Below are positions 42,452 to 56,099 of a stretch of 64,000 nt of DNA, one piece after another. Within the stretch, counting starts at the first letter, position 1. Each line of letters starts with the position of its first letter. The position numbers were made by a program, and so were the translations under genes. The stretch covers positions 62,001 to 126,000 of the forward strand of contig OY762070.1 of the NCBI GenBank assembly GCA_963665195.1, in the 5' to 3' direction. The DNA comes from VXYL01 sp963665195 (GTDB lineage: Bacteria > Pseudomonadota > Gammaproteobacteria > Pseudomonadales > Azotimanducaceae). Under the pieces are notes generated by a model. It saw only the letters and a list, made by a program, of their open reading frames with translations. It was not told the DNA's origin and made no database searches.

Positions 42452-43111
42452 TTGGACGTTTGGCCCGCCGTTGCGTCAGGTGTGCTCGCGGCCGCCGTGG
42501 CCTTCGGCGAGCTACTCAATCGGCATCCAGATGCGAACGTGACCTGGTTCTTCAAGGTGCTATCGCCGTGGTTCTACGTCGCCGTAAACGGTGCTGCCGG
42601 CGCTTTCGCCTTCTGGTTCATGGACAGTCTTGGCTGGACCTCCTTCGAGTCTGTGCCCGGCCCCGCCGTTCCTCTTGTCCAAGTCCTCCTTGCCGGCTTC
42701 GGCGGGCTCGCACTTCTCCGTACATCGCTATTCGGCGTACGAGTTGAGGACAGGACGATCAACATCGGTATCGCAGGCCTCCTGCAGCCCCTGATGGATG
42801 CCGCGAGCCGTAGGTTGGACCAGCGACGTGGCGTGGAGCGCAACCGCCTGGTGGAGTCGGTGATGCGCGGCGTTGACTACCAGCGAGTCAAGCACGAGCT
42901 ACCAAACCAGTGCTTCCGCATGGTGCCAACGGTCTCAGCGCTAGATCAGCTTGCCGTGCGGCAACACATCCAGACCACGGACCGCACACCTTCGCTCTCG
43001 GACCACGCCAGGTCGCTATATCTGGGCTTCGTGCTGCTCGACCTCGTTGGTGCCGAAGTACTGCGAGATGCCGTCCGTTCCTTGCAAGCCAGCGGAGCTA
43101 GCGACGCCTAG
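42452..43111 (+). CDS. Membrane protein of unknown function paired with the winged-helix gene
   Basis: 219 residues from TTG 42452, behind CGGAGGTC. Three hydrophobic segments occupy the first ~95 residues (VASGVLAAAVAFGELL, FYVAVNGAAGAFAFWFMDSLG, VPLVQVLLAGFGGLALL). The remaining ~125 residues are a soluble, helical, Arg-rich domain (LMDAASRRLDQRRGVERNRLVESVMRG). Topology of membrane sensor plus cytoplasmic helical domain recalls membrane effectors of small defence modules, but no specific family is recognised. Confidence 0.6.
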   Translation: MDVWPAVASGVLAAAVAFGELLNRHPDANVTWFFKVLSPWFYVAVNGAAGAFAFWFMDSLGWTSFESVPGPAVPLVQVLLAGFGGLALLRTSLFGVRVEDRTINIGIAGLLQPLMDAASRRLDQRRGVERNRLVESVMRGVDYQRVKHELPNQCFRMVPTVSALDQLAVRQHIQTTDRTPSLSDHARSLYLGFVLLDLVGAEVLRDAVRSLQASGASDA

Positions 43112-43227
43112 ACCTAAACAGCGGTACTGAGCGCCTAGCTGGTGCTCTACTGACCAAGCGGCTCCGCCTTGTCAATGCGCGGCGGCGCTTGCAGACTAGC
43201 GTCGCACCGCTAGGGGGGAGAAGTGCC

Positions 43228-44835
43228 GTGGCGCAAGGGCCGCAAGTGGACTACATCGTGGTGGGCGCCGGTTCGGCGGGCTGCGTGCTCGCCAACCGCC
43301 TGAGTCGCGACTCCGGCAACAGCGTGCTGCTGCTCGAAGCCGGCGGCCGCGACTGGTCGCCGCTCATCCACATTCCGGTCGGCTTCTGGAAGATGATCGA
43401 CCGGCCGAGCGTCAACTGGTGCTTCGAGACGGTTCCCGAACCGAACACGGCGGAGCGCAAGATCCCCATCCCGCGCGGCAAGGTGCTGGGCGGGTCGAGC
43501 TCCATCAACGGGATGCTCTACGTGCGCGGCCAAGCGCTCGACTACGACACTTGGGCGCAACTCGGCAACCGCGGCTGGTCGTACGACGAGGTACTGCCGT
43601 TCTTCAAGCGCTCCGAGCATTGCGAGCGCGGCAGCGACGAGTTCCGCGGCGTTGGCGGCGAGCTGAACGTCGCCGACATGGTGGAGCGCCATGCGCTGCT
43701 CGACGCTTGGGTGGATGCTGGCGAAGAGGCGGGCTACCCGCGCAATCCGGACTACAACGGCGCCTCGCAAGAAGGTTTCGGCATCTATCAGGTGACGCAG
43801 CGCAACGGTCGCCGCTTCAGCACGGCGCGCGCCTTCCTGGACCCCATCCGTTCGCGTGCGAATCTCACCATCGCCACCGGTGCCCTGGCCGAGCGCGTGC
43901 GCATCGAGGACGGTCGCGCCGTGGGCGTGGATTATCGCGTGGGCAGCGAGCGGCTCTCCGCCACCGCCGCCAAGGAGGTGATCCTGGCCGCGGGCGCGGT
44001 CCAATCCCCGCAACTGCTGGAACTCTCGGGCATCGGCCAGCCGGCACTGCTTCGCGAGCACGGCATCGACTTGGTCCACGATCTCCCCGGCGTCGGCGAG
44101 AACTACCGCGACCACTACTCGAGCTCCATCGCTTGGCGCGTGAAGGGCGCCAAGACGCTGAATGAGGACACCCGCGGCGCCCGCTTCGTCCTCGAAGCGC
44201 TGAAGTACGGCTTCGCCCGCCGCGGCGTCTTCACCTACACCGCCGGCATCGGCCACGGGTTCGTCCGCACCCGCCCCGAGCTGGAAACCCCCGACGTGCA
44301 GTTCCACTTCGCCCACGCGAGCTATGCGCGGGGCGCCAAGCGTGGCGTCTTGGAGAAGGAACCCGGCATGACCTGCTCGGTTTGCCAGCTGCGCCCCGAG
44401 AGCCGCGGCTCCATCCACATCCAGAGCGCCGAGCCGGGCGCTGCGCCAGCGATCCGACCGAACTTCCTTTCCGAGGAGGTGGACCGCGCAGCACTGATCG
44501 GCGGCATGAGGATCGCCCGAGAAGTCGGCGAGGCCCCGGCGCTCGCCCGCTATGCCCACCACGAGCTCTACCCGGGAACAAGCGTGCAGAGCGACGACGA
44601 GTTCTTGGCATTCGCCCGCCACACCGGCTCGACGGTCTTCCACCCCATCGGCACCTGCAAGATGGGCAGCGACCCGCAGGCCGTGGTGGACGAGCGCCTG
44701 CGCGTGAGGGGGCTGGCCGGACTGCGTGTTGCGGACGCCTCGATCATGCCGACGCTCGTGTCCGGCAATACCAACGCCCCGGCCATCATGATCGGCGAGA
44801 AAGGCGCGGCGATGGTGCTCGAAGACAACGCCTGA
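43228..44835 (+). CDS. GMC-family FAD oxidoreductase (choline/alcohol dehydrogenase-like)
   Basis: A 535-residue glucose-methanol-choline oxidoreductase. FAD binding is at DYIVVGAGSAGCVLANRLS, GMC signature 1 at RGKVLGGSSSINGMLYVRG and signature 2 at GAVQSPQLLELSGIG. The catalytic His region is HPIGTCKMG, and the closing motif is RVADASIMPTLVSGNTNAPAIMIGEKGA. GTG 43228 has GGGGGGAG seven bases upstream. It oxidises an alcohol to an aldehyde; choline, polyethylene-glycol-type or aliphatic alcohols are all possible. It stands alone, with a CoA ligase 570 bases downstream that could take an acid product. Confidence 0.92.
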   Translation: MAQGPQVDYIVVGAGSAGCVLANRLSRDSGNSVLLLEAGGRDWSPLIHIPVGFWKMIDRPSVNWCFETVPEPNTAERKIPIPRGKVLGGSSSINGMLYVRGQALDYDTWAQLGNRGWSYDEVLPFFKRSEHCERGSDEFRGVGGELNVADMVERHALLDAWVDAGEEAGYPRNPDYNGASQEGFGIYQVTQRNGRRFSTARAFLDPIRSRANLTIATGALAERVRIEDGRAVGVDYRVGSERLSATAAKEVILAAGAVQSPQLLELSGIGQPALLREHGIDLVHDLPGVGENYRDHYSSSIAWRVKGAKTLNEDTRGARFVLEALKYGFARRGVFTYTAGIGHGFVRTRPELETPDVQFHFAHASYARGAKRGVLEKEPGMTCSVCQLRPESRGSIHIQSAEPGAAPAIRPNFLSEEVDRAALIGGMRIAREVGEAPALARYAHHELYPGTSVQSDDEFLAFARHTGSTVFHPIGTCKMGSDPQAVVDERLRVRGLAGLRVADASIMPTLVSGNTNAPAIMIGEKGAAMVLEDNA

Positions 44836-44865
44836 CCGCTGTGCAATCTCTGTAGGAGACCGGGA

Positions 44866-45254
44866 GTGACCCGCCTGGACACGGTCGCCGCCATCCGGAA
44901 CTTGAGGACGCCGGCATCGACAGTCGCCAGGCGGCGGCCATCGTCGGACTTCATGCGCAAGCGGAGGCGGACTTCGCCGCCAAGGCGGACATCGCCGGCG
45001 TGCGCGCCGAGATCGACGGCCTGCGCACCGCTGTGGACGGAGCTCGCACGGAGCTCAAGGCGGAGTTCGATCGCCTCCGTCACAATACCCAGGCCAGCTG
45101 CCAGCCGCTCCACGAGCGCATGCAGATCGGCTTCGCGGCGGTCCTTGCCGCCCTCGCCGCGAGCAACACCGAACAGCAGCGCTATTTCAACTTGGTCATG
45201 GGCAGCCTCGTTGCGGTCACGGTTCTGATCCTCGGCGGGATCGCCGTGCTCTGA
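44866..45254 (+). pseudogene. DUF1640-like coiled-coil membrane protein with a one-base frameshift
   Basis: From GTG 44866 (AGGAG seven bases upstream) the frame reads TRLDTVAAIRNL and then loses sense. One frame over it continues EDAGIDSRQAAAIVGLHAQAEADFAAKADIAGVRAEIDG, a coiled coil and a final membrane helix LVMGSLVAVTVLILGGIAVL, ending at 45254. Adding one G at about 44904 (TTGAG to TTGGAG) gives an uninterrupted ~129-residue DUF1640-type protein: N-terminal LDTxxxxRxLEEAG helix, coiled coil, C-terminal anchor. Function of the family is unknown. Confidence 0.75.
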
Positions 45255-45372
45255 ACTCCCCGCGGGGTTCGCTGTCCTTTCCACGGCTGAGGCCACCATC
45301 GCGTAGCACATCGACACGCTCGCCGTTTCCGATCCGCGCCAGAACCGCGTTCCGTTCCGCGCCGCGAGCCCC

Positions 45373-45378
45373 TAGAAT
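45373..45378 (+). promoter_or_regulatory. Candidate -10 element of the acyl-CoA ligase gene
   Basis: TAGAAT lies 30 bases before ATG 45409 in an otherwise GC-rich stretch. The -35 at the right distance (TTCCGT) is weak. Confidence 0.4.
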
Positions 45379-45408
45379 CTCGCGCCAATCCCACCCGGAG
45401 ATTCTTCA

Positions 45409-46998
<1,590 letters not shown>

Positions 46999-47025
46999 GG
47001 CAGTCGGACAAGCGGGCGCACCGCC

Positions 47026-49167
47026 ATGGGAACGCGCCGACTCCTTCTGCTGCTAGCGCTGCTGCTGGCGGTCGCCGTGTGCTTCCTAGTCTTCGATCTG
47101 CACCGGTTCCTCACGGTCGAGTATTTCACGACGCAGCGCGACGCGATCAGCGCCTACCAGGCGGCGAACCCGTGGACCGTGGCGCTTGCCTTCTTCGCCA
47201 TCTACGTGCTCCTGATCGGCGTCTCGCTGCCCGTCGCAAGCGCCCTGACGCTCATCGCCGGGGCGCTGTTCGGCTTGGCGCAGGGCGTCGTCATCGTCTC
47301 GTTCGCGAGCACCGTCGGCGCGACGCTCGCCTTCGTGCTGGCGCGCTATCTCTTCCGCGACGCGGTGCGGGGCCGTTTCGGACAGCACCTCGGCGCCATC
47401 GACCGCGGCATCGAGAAAGAAGGCGCCTTCTATCTGTTCGCCCTGCGCATGGTGCCAGCGGTGCCGTTCTTCGCCGTCAATCTGGCCATGGCGCTGACGC
47501 CGCTCTCGGCCTGGACGTTCTATTGGGTGAGCCAGCTCGGGATGCTGTTCGGCACCGTCGTCTACGTCAATGCGGGCGCCGAACTCGGCAGCATCGAGGC
47601 CGTGGGCGACGTTCTCTCGCCGACGCTTTGGGCGTCCTTCGCATTGCTCGGCGTGGCGCCGCTGGTCGCGAAGAAGGCGGTGGCGGCGGCGAAGGCGCGG
47701 CGCGTGCTGCGGCGGTTTCCGAGGCCGCGTCGCTTCGACGCCAATCTGGTGGTGATCGGCGCCGGCTCGGCGGGTCTGGTGGCAGCGCTGATCGCGGCCA
47801 CGGTCAAGGCCAAGGTGACGCTCATCGAGCGCGGCCGCATGGGCGGCGACTGCCTGAACACCGGCTGCGTGCCGAGCAAGTCTCTGCTGCGTTCGGCGAA
47901 GATGCTCTCCTACATCGGCCGGGCCAAGGAATACGGCTTCAAGAGCGCGAGCGTGGAGTTCGATTTCGCCGAGGTGATGGAGCGCGTGCAGCGCATCATC
48001 CGCACCATCGAACCGCACGACTCCGTGGAACGCTATACGGGCCTTGGCGTGGACTGCGTGATGGGCGATGCGACCATCGCGTCGCCGTGGTCGGTGCGCG
48101 TCGGCGACCGCGAGATCAAGACGCGCAACATCGTCATCGCGACGGGCGGCTCGCCCTTCGTGCCACCCATTCCCGGGCTGGCGGAAGCTCGCTACTACAC
48201 GTCGGAGACGATCTGGGACATCCGCGAGCTGCCGCGCCGATTCGTGGTGCTCGGCGGCGGGCCGATCGGCTGCGAGTTGGCGCAGGCCTTCCGACGTTTC
48301 GGTGCCGCGGTCACTTTGGTCGAGCAGGCGCAGCGCCTGCTGCTGCGCGAGGACCCGGAAATCAGCGCCTTCATGGAGGGTCGATTCGCAGCGGAGGGCA
48401 TTGAGGTACTTGCCGGCTATCAGGCCGTGCGCGTGGAGTCGGCGGGCGCCGAGTGGACGCTGGTCTGTGCGCCGGCCAAGGACGGCGAAGAGCGCGCCGT
48501 GCCGTTCGATGCGCTGCTCGTCGCCGTGGGTCGACGTCCGAACACCGCCGGCCTCGGCCTCGAGGAGGTGGGCGTCGCGCTCGGCGAACAGGGCGACGTA
48601 GCGGTGGACGAGTACCTGCGCACCAGCGTGCCGACCATCTACGCCTGCGGCGACGCCATCGCCCCGCACCAGTTCACGCATACCGCTTCCCACGAGGCAT
48701 GGTATGCGGCCGTGAATGCGCTGTTCAGTCCGTTGTGGAAGTTCAAGGCGGACTACTCGGTGATCCCGTGGACCACGTTCACGGACCCGGAGGTCGCCCG
48801 CGTCGGCTTGAGCGAACAGCAGGCCGAGCAGGACGGCATCCCCGTCGAAGCGACGCGCTACGATCTCGCGCAGTTGGACCGTGCGCTAGCGGACGAGGAA
48901 GGCCACGGCTTCGTCAAGGTGCTGACGCCGCCCGGCAAGGACCGCATCCTCGGCGCAGCCATCGTCGGTCACCATGCCGGGGATCTGATGGCGGAGTTCG
49001 TCGCGGCCATGCAGCACGGCATCGGACTGAAGAAGGTGATGGGCACCATCCACATCTATCCGACGCTCGCCGAAGCGACCAAGGCCACGGCGAGCGCCTG
49101 GCGCCGCAACAACGCCCCGGAGCGGCTGCTCGGCTGGGTAGGCCGGTTCCACGCCCTGAGGCGCTAG
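47026..49167 (+). CDS. TVP38/TMEM64-type membrane domain fused to a mercuric-reductase-like flavoprotein
   Basis: 713 residues. Residues 1-~225 form a DedA/TVP38-like (SNARE-associated) membrane domain with IYVLLIGVSLPVASALTLIAGALFG and YLFALRMVPAVPFFAVNLAMALTPLSAWTFYW. Residues ~235-713 are a pyridine nucleotide-disulfide oxidoreductase: LVVIGAGSAGLVAALIAA, the redox-active disulfide GGDCLNTGCVPSK, VVLGGGPIGCELAQAFRRFG, IYACGDAIAPHQFTH and the dimer-interface HIYPTLAEATK with the catalytic His region. Such fusions are known in proteobacteria and the substrate is not established. It is convergent with aceEF, which lacks an adjacent dihydrolipoamide dehydrogenase gene. Confidence 0.92.
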   Translation: MGTRRLLLLLALLLAVAVCFLVFDLHRFLTVEYFTTQRDAISAYQAANPWTVALAFFAIYVLLIGVSLPVASALTLIAGALFGLAQGVVIVSFASTVGATLAFVLARYLFRDAVRGRFGQHLGAIDRGIEKEGAFYLFALRMVPAVPFFAVNLAMALTPLSAWTFYWVSQLGMLFGTVVYVNAGAELGSIEAVGDVLSPTLWASFALLGVAPLVAKKAVAAAKARRVLRRFPRPRRFDANLVVIGAGSAGLVAALIAATVKAKVTLIERGRMGGDCLNTGCVPSKSLLRSAKMLSYIGRAKEYGFKSASVEFDFAEVMERVQRIIRTIEPHDSVERYTGLGVDCVMGDATIASPWSVRVGDREIKTRNIVIATGGSPFVPPIPGLAEARYYTSETIWDIRELPRRFVVLGGGPIGCELAQAFRRFGAAVTLVEQAQRLLLREDPEISAFMEGRFAAEGIEVLAGYQAVRVESAGAEWTLVCAPAKDGEERAVPFDALLVAVGRRPNTAGLGLEEVGVALGEQGDVAVDEYLRTSVPTIYACGDAIAPHQFTHTASHEAWYAAVNALFSPLWKFKADYSVIPWTTFTDPEVARVGLSEQQAEQDGIPVEATRYDLAQLDRALADEEGHGFVKVLTPPGKDRILGAAIVGHHAGDLMAEFVAAMQHGIGLKKVMGTIHIYPTLAEATKATASAWRRNNAPERLLGWVGRFHALRR

Positions 49168-49180
49168 CCGCGGGCAGTCC

Positions 49181-50436
49181 TCACAGAACCAGTCGCCTGA
49201 CGTCGCCGAGCGTGGCGCAGAGGTCCTGCATGAAGCGGCCGGCTTCGGCGCCGTTGATGGCGCGGTGGTCGTAGGACAGCGACAGCGGCAGCACCTGGCG
49301 GGGCGCGAAGGCCGCGCCGTCCCAGACCGGGCGGGTATCCATGCGGGCGACGCCGAGGATCGCCACTTCCGGCGCATTGACGATGGGCGTGAAGCCGGTG
49401 CCGCCGACTGGACCCAGGCTCGAGATCGTGAAACTCGCCCCCTGCATCTCGTCCGGCTTGAGCTTGCGCTCGCGCGCCGCGCTCGCAAGGCGCGCGGTCT
49501 CGGCAGCGAGTTCGAACACGCCTAGCCGGTCCGCATCGCGCACCACTGGCACCAGCAGGCCGTCGTCGGTGTCCACCGCGATGCCGATGTGGTAGTAGCG
49601 CTTGACGATGAGCGTGCCGACATCGGCAGAGAGCGAAGCGTTGAAACGGGGATGCTGCTTCAGCGCATGGACGACGGCGCGGACGATGAACGGCAGCGGC
49701 GTCAGTTTGACTTCGCGGCGGGCGGCTTCGCTGGCGAGACCGGCGCGGAACGACTCCAAGTCCGTCACGTCCGCCGCGTCGTGCTGGGTTACATGCACGA
49801 CGTGCTGCCAGGCGCGGTGCAGATTCGCGGCGCCTCTGGCCCGCACTCGGCCAAGGGGCTCTTCGTCGACAGGGCCGAAGCGGGAGAAGTCGATGTCCGC
49901 CAGCGCGGGGGCAAGCGGCCCCGGCGATGCCAGCGTGCGCTTGACGAACGCCTTGACGTCATCCTTGAGAATCCTGCCGTGAACGCCGGAGCCGTCCACG
50001 CCGACCAGATCGACGCCCAGCTCGCGGGCCATGCGGCGAACAGCCGGGCCTGCGTAGACCTTGCCTGCGCCGTCCACGCGCGCCGCCGCCAGCGGGGGCG
50101 AAGGCTCGGCGGGTGGTGCCGGAACAGCGACCGGCACTGAAGCGGCCGCAGGTTCTGGCGCGCCCTGCGGTTCAGGCACGGCCTCTAGGGCCGGCGCCGT
50201 CGCGTCCTCCGCCGCGTCCAAGCGCACGATGGCATCGCCTTCGTTGACATGGTCCCCAAGCGCCACCAGCACCTCGGCCACGGTGCCTGCCATCGGCGCC
50301 GGCACCTCCATCGACGCCTTGTCAGACTCGATGACGATCAGCGCGTCTTCGGCGGCAACGGCATCGCCCGGCGCGACGCAGATCTCGATGACTTCCACAT
50401 CCTCGGCATCGCCGATGTCCGGTATCCGCACCTCGT

Positions 50437-50440
<4 letters not shown>
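49181..50440 (-). CDS. aceF: Pyruvate dehydrogenase complex E2, dihydrolipoamide acetyltransferase
   Basis: 419 residues. A single N-terminal lipoyl domain is present with the modified lysine in ESDKASMEVP (E. coli has three). An Ala/Pro-rich linker follows, then the peripheral subunit-binding domain YAGPAVRRMARELGVDLVGVDGSGVHGRILKDDV. The catalytic core has FNASLSADVGTLIVKRYYHIGIAVDTDDGLLVPVVRDAD and the active site SYDHRAINGAEAGRF, where Asn replaces the more common Asp, as in some other E2 proteins. The GTG start at 50440 overlaps the aceE stop by four bases, so E1 and E2 are translationally coupled. Confidence 0.95.
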
Positions 50441-53154
<2,714 letters not shown>

Positions 53155-53190
53155 GCGCCTTTCCTTCGGTCGATGGCGAGTATAGCCCCG

Positions 53191-54084
53191 TTACGCAGGC
53201 CAGAGGCGGGCCGCCCCCAGCACGCCGCTGGCATCGCCATACCGAGCGCGAACGATGCGTGTGCGACCTTCGTAGGAAAAGCAATACCGCGGCAGCTTGG
53301 CGGGCAGGTCGTCGGTGAGCCGGGCGATGTTGGAAACGCCGCCGCCGAGCACGATCACGTCCGGGTCCAGGATGTTGACGATCTGCGCCAGCGCCCGGGC
53401 GAGCATCGTGGTGTAGAGGTCCAACGTCGGCGAATCCGGCGGTATGGCCGCCGCGTCTTCATGGGTGCCGGTCAGCTCCGCATGGGTAGCGGCAAGGCCC
53501 GGGCCGGAGAGGAACCTCTCGATGCAATCCACGCGCCCGCAGTAGCAGGGACGATGCGCCAGCCGCTGCTCCGATGGGCTGCCGGGAGCGCTTCGGAAGT
53601 AGGGCATCGGCGTGTGTCCCCACTCGCCGGCGATGCTGTTCGCGCCGGGCAGCAGCCGGTCGCCGGCGACGATCCCGCCGCCGACGCCGGTGCCGAGTAT
53701 CACCCCGAACACGACGTCGGCCCCCTCGCCAGCCCCACCCTGGGCTTCGGACAGCGCGAAGCAGTTGGCGTCGTTGGCGATGCGCACCCGCCCGCCCAGA
53801 GCCGCGTTCAGGTCGTCGAAGAGCGGCTCGCCGTTGAGCCAAGTGGAGTTGCAGTTCTTCATCGCCCGCCGCGACTCCACCCAGGCACCCGGCGTGCCGA
53901 TGCCGACATGCGCCTCGCCGCTGGGGTCCAACGCCGCGACCAGCTCCACCACGGCCTGCACCGTGGCCGCATAGCGCCGCGGCGTGGCGACCCGGCGGCG
54001 CACCGCCACTTCGCCGACTGCGTTGATCCGCACGCCCTCGACCTTCGTTCCGCCGAGGTCGATGCCGACTCGCGTACCCGTCAT
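53191..54084 (-). CDS. ROK-family sugar kinase
   Basis: 297 residues. The phosphate-1 motif GIDLGGTKVEG is at the N-terminus, NDANCFALSEA gives the catalytic Asp, and GVILGTGVGGGIV is the phosphate-2 motif. The ROK zinc-finger signature appears as HRPCYCGRVDCIERFLSGPGL, with HTPMP supplying the zinc-binding His. Likely a fructokinase or glucokinase of the NagC/Mak group; no DNA-binding domain is present, so it is not a repressor. Start ATG 54084. Confidence 0.92.
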   Translation of the reverse strand: MTGTRVGIDLGGTKVEGVRINAVGEVAVRRRVATPRRYAATVQAVVELVAALDPSGEAHVGIGTPGAWVESRRAMKNCNSTWLNGEPLFDDLNAALGGRVRIANDANCFALSEAQGGAGEGADVVFGVILGTGVGGGIVAGDRLLPGANSIAGEWGHTPMPYFRSAPGSPSEQRLAHRPCYCGRVDCIERFLSGPGLAATHAELTGTHEDAAAIPPDSPTLDLYTTMLARALAQIVNILDPDVIVLGGGVSNIARLTDDLPAKLPRYCFSYEGRTRIVRARYGDASGVLGAARLWPA

Positions 54085-54097
54085 TGGTCTAGGCGCA

Positions 54098-54247
54098 TCA
54101 CCGCCCCGGATCAAAGAGCCGGTTGAGGCCCTCTTTCGGGATGATGGCGAAGGACGTGCGGATGCCGCGGCGCCTGCAGAGGTGACGGATGACGTGTTCG
54201 TCGTGCTTTCCCTCCACGATCAGCGAGTTTGCGTTCGCCGCGCTCAC
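54098..54247 (-). pseudogene. Truncated TOPRIM-type (DUF3226-like) partner of the adjacent ATPase
   Basis: 49 codons from GTG 54247: ANSLIVEGKHDEHVIRHLCRRRGIRTSFAIIPKEGLNRLFD, then a stop at 54098. The opening LIVEGKxDEHVIxHL is the first strand, catalytic Glu and helix of a TOPRIM-like DUF3226 domain; the family is normally ~200 residues. Everything after the first quarter, including the DxD motif, is missing, and the ROK kinase gene begins 13 bases further on. The start lies four bases after the ATPase stop, as expected for a coupled pair. Confidence 0.65.
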
Positions 54248-54251
54248 GGTC

Positions 54252-55355
54252 CTAACGTACTTCGATGCGCTGGTCCGCGGCGACCTCGAGATCGCGCTCG
54301 GCGTACCTCACCGCGTCAAGGTGGTCGCCCTGCTGATCGAGTCGGAACAGGACGCCTTGGTCACCCGCGGCTGCCCGTGCGAATCCCGCTGCGCAGTCCC
54401 AGCTATGGGTGGTCGCGATCACCTGTACATTCGTCACTGCCGCGGCGGCGAACACAAGCCGCCACATGTCTGCTTGGATCGCGTGATGGATGCCGTTCTC
54501 CGCTTCGTCGATGAGCAAGAGACCGTCGCGGCAGTTTGCGAGCGTGAGAGCCAACGCGAATAGCCGCGTGGCACCATCCCCAAGCAGTCGCAGCGGAACG
54601 GGCTGGTGGATTCCGCGCAGTTTGGCGAACGGGCGCCGACCGCCGGAAAGCTGCCCGGGTCCTGCATTGTCGCCAATCATCGCGAAGCGTTCGATCGCGT
54701 TTCCCAAGACGAGCCTCGTAGCGTTGAGCGCAAGGTCTTCGGCGTCCGTTAGCGCCACGGCGTCCCAGAGCGCCCCTAGCTCATCGCTTGCCGGCGGCGC
54801 TGGGCCCACGATCCGGTGTGGGATCGGGGCAGGCACGCCGGCCACTTCCTCGTGCGCCGAGGACCGGCGCGCGTCAGGCCAACGCCTCCTCTGAGCCGTC
54901 GCGAGTGGGAAGGGTTGGACTTGGTGACCCGCTTCGCCCACGCCGACTGTCAACGTCATTCCAAGGCCGTCCGTGAAGTACCGTCCATCGGCCCATTCGC
55001 CCGGCGCAATCGAGAGCACGTTCGGATCCGAGACGCAGGAACTGATCTCGAACCTTGATGCGAGGCGCCTGCCGTCGATCCGGTGGAACAGTACCGAGAA
55101 GTCCGGCAACGTGACCACGGTTCCGTCCTCGTCGAGCCCGCCAATCCACGCTTCCCGGCGCGTGGCCACATCCGCCAGATCCCGCGCGGCCCCGCGACTC
55201 GCATAGACAGCCGCCGCATCGAGAGTGGTCGTCTTGCCCGAGCCGTTGGCCCCGACGAGGAGAGTCACACGTCCCAAGCCGCCGAGATCCAGGGCCCTGA
55301 TACGCTGTAACCCCTCGATCATGAGGGCGGGGATGTGGAGTTGGTCGTCTGCCAC
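54252..55355 (-). CDS. AAA/ABC-type ATPase (AAA_21), putative defence component
   Basis: 367 residues from GTG 55355. Walker A is GANGSGKTT at residues 35-43, with a signature-like LGDGATRLFALALTLANC. Walker B reads LLLIDEAENGIHHAIQADMW, and the switch region is VQVIATTHSWDCAAGFARAA. The C-terminus RLDQQGDHLDAVRYAERDLEVAADQRIEVR is typical of AAA_21 ATPases paired with DUF3226/DUF4435 TOPRIM proteins. The gene is intact although its downstream partner is truncated. Similar loci are proposed abortive-infection modules. Confidence 0.85.
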   Translation of the reverse strand: MADDQLHIPALMIEGLQRIRALDLGGLGRVTLLVGANGSGKTTTLDAAAVYASRGAARDLADVATRREAWIGGLDEDGTVVTLPDFSVLFHRIDGRRLASRFEISSCVSDPNVLSIAPGEWADGRYFTDGLGMTLTVGVGEAGHQVQPFPLATAQRRRWPDARRSSAHEEVAGVPAPIPHRIVGPAPPASDELGALWDAVALTDAEDLALNATRLVLGNAIERFAMIGDNAGPGQLSGGRRPFAKLRGIHQPVPLRLLGDGATRLFALALTLANCRDGLLLIDEAENGIHHAIQADMWRLVFAAAAVTNVQVIATTHSWDCAAGFARAAAGDQGVLFRLDQQGDHLDAVRYAERDLEVAADQRIEVR

Positions 55356-55491
55356 GGCTGCGCTTCGCGAATAGGCAAGGCGACTATCGTACAGGCCTCG
55401 CGACCGGCATCAAGGGACGGACGTTGCGGGGAATGCGGCGGATCCTTGGCGGCGATCACCAGAACGGTTCTCGCACAGCCAGAGGCGTGCT

Positions 55492-56061
55492 TCAGATGTC
55501 GCCGGAGGATTTCGGTGCGATGAGGCTGTACAGCCGCGGCCAGTCGAACGCAGGACCCGGATCCGTCTTGCGCCCCGGTGCGATCTCGGCGTGGCCGACC
55601 ACGCTGCCGAGGCCGAGCTGTGGGTAGTGGCGGATCAGGGCATCGATCACGTGGGCTAGGCGTCGGTACTGGCTGTCGCTGTAGGGCGTTGTGTCCGTGC
55701 CTTCAAGCTCGATGCCGATGGAGAAGTCGTTGCAGTGCTGCCGCCCCTGATAGGCGGACACCCCCGCATGCCAGGCGCGGCGATCGAACGGAACGAACTG
55801 CGTTACCGTGCCTCGCCTGTTGATCAGCAGATGGCTGGACACCCGCACGCCGGCGAGATCCGCAAGCCGCGCATCGGTGCTGGTGTCCAGGGTGTTGGCG
55901 AAGAGCGCCTCGACGCAGCCGGTGCCGAACTCCCCAGGCGGCAGAGAGATCCCATGCACGACGATGAGCGAGATGTCCGCGCCAACGGGGCGCTCGTTGG
56001 CGTTGGGCGACGGCGAGTGGCGCGCGCCGCGCAGCCAATGCTGGTCGCTGACCGTGGGCAT
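55492..56061 (-). CDS. ampD: 1,6-anhydro-N-acetylmuramyl-L-alanine amidase
   Basis: 189 residues, the size of AmpD. The zinc ligands lie in LIVVHGISLPPGEFG, FDRRAWHAGVSAYQGR and VVGHAEIAPGRKTDPGPAFDW, and SSHLLINRRGTVTQFV and IGIELEGTD match the amidase_2 fold. It is cytoplasmic and recycles muropeptides by cutting the amide between anhydro-MurNAc and the stem peptide, thereby controlling AmpC induction where an AmpR system exists. It is divergent from nadC, a neighbour pair also seen in other gammaproteobacteria. Confidence 0.95.
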   Translation of the reverse strand: MPTVSDQHWLRGARHSPSPNANERPVGADISLIVVHGISLPPGEFGTGCVEALFANTLDTSTDARLADLAGVRVSSHLLINRRGTVTQFVPFDRRAWHAGVSAYQGRQHCNDFSIGIELEGTDTTPYSDSQYRRLAHVIDALIRHYPQLGLGSVVGHAEIAPGRKTDPGPAFDWPRLYSLIAPKSSGDI

Positions 56062-56087
56062 GGCGGGCGATCATACCGGCCCAACCC

Positions 56088-56093
56088 TATACT
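56088..56093 (+). promoter_or_regulatory. -10 element of nadC
   Basis: TATACT, six bases before ATG 56100. No good -35 is visible. The distance implies a start of transcription at or next to the initiation codon, and there is no ribosome binding site. Confidence 0.5.
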
Positions 56094-56099
56094 CGCCGC

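Noticed and set aside
55335..55523. A 62-codon plus-strand frame with three CxxC pairs resembling zinc ribbons
   Set aside because: It overlaps the start of the ATPase gene antisense, has no ribosome binding site, and the CxxC pairs are irregularly spaced; chance in GC-rich DNA is more likely.
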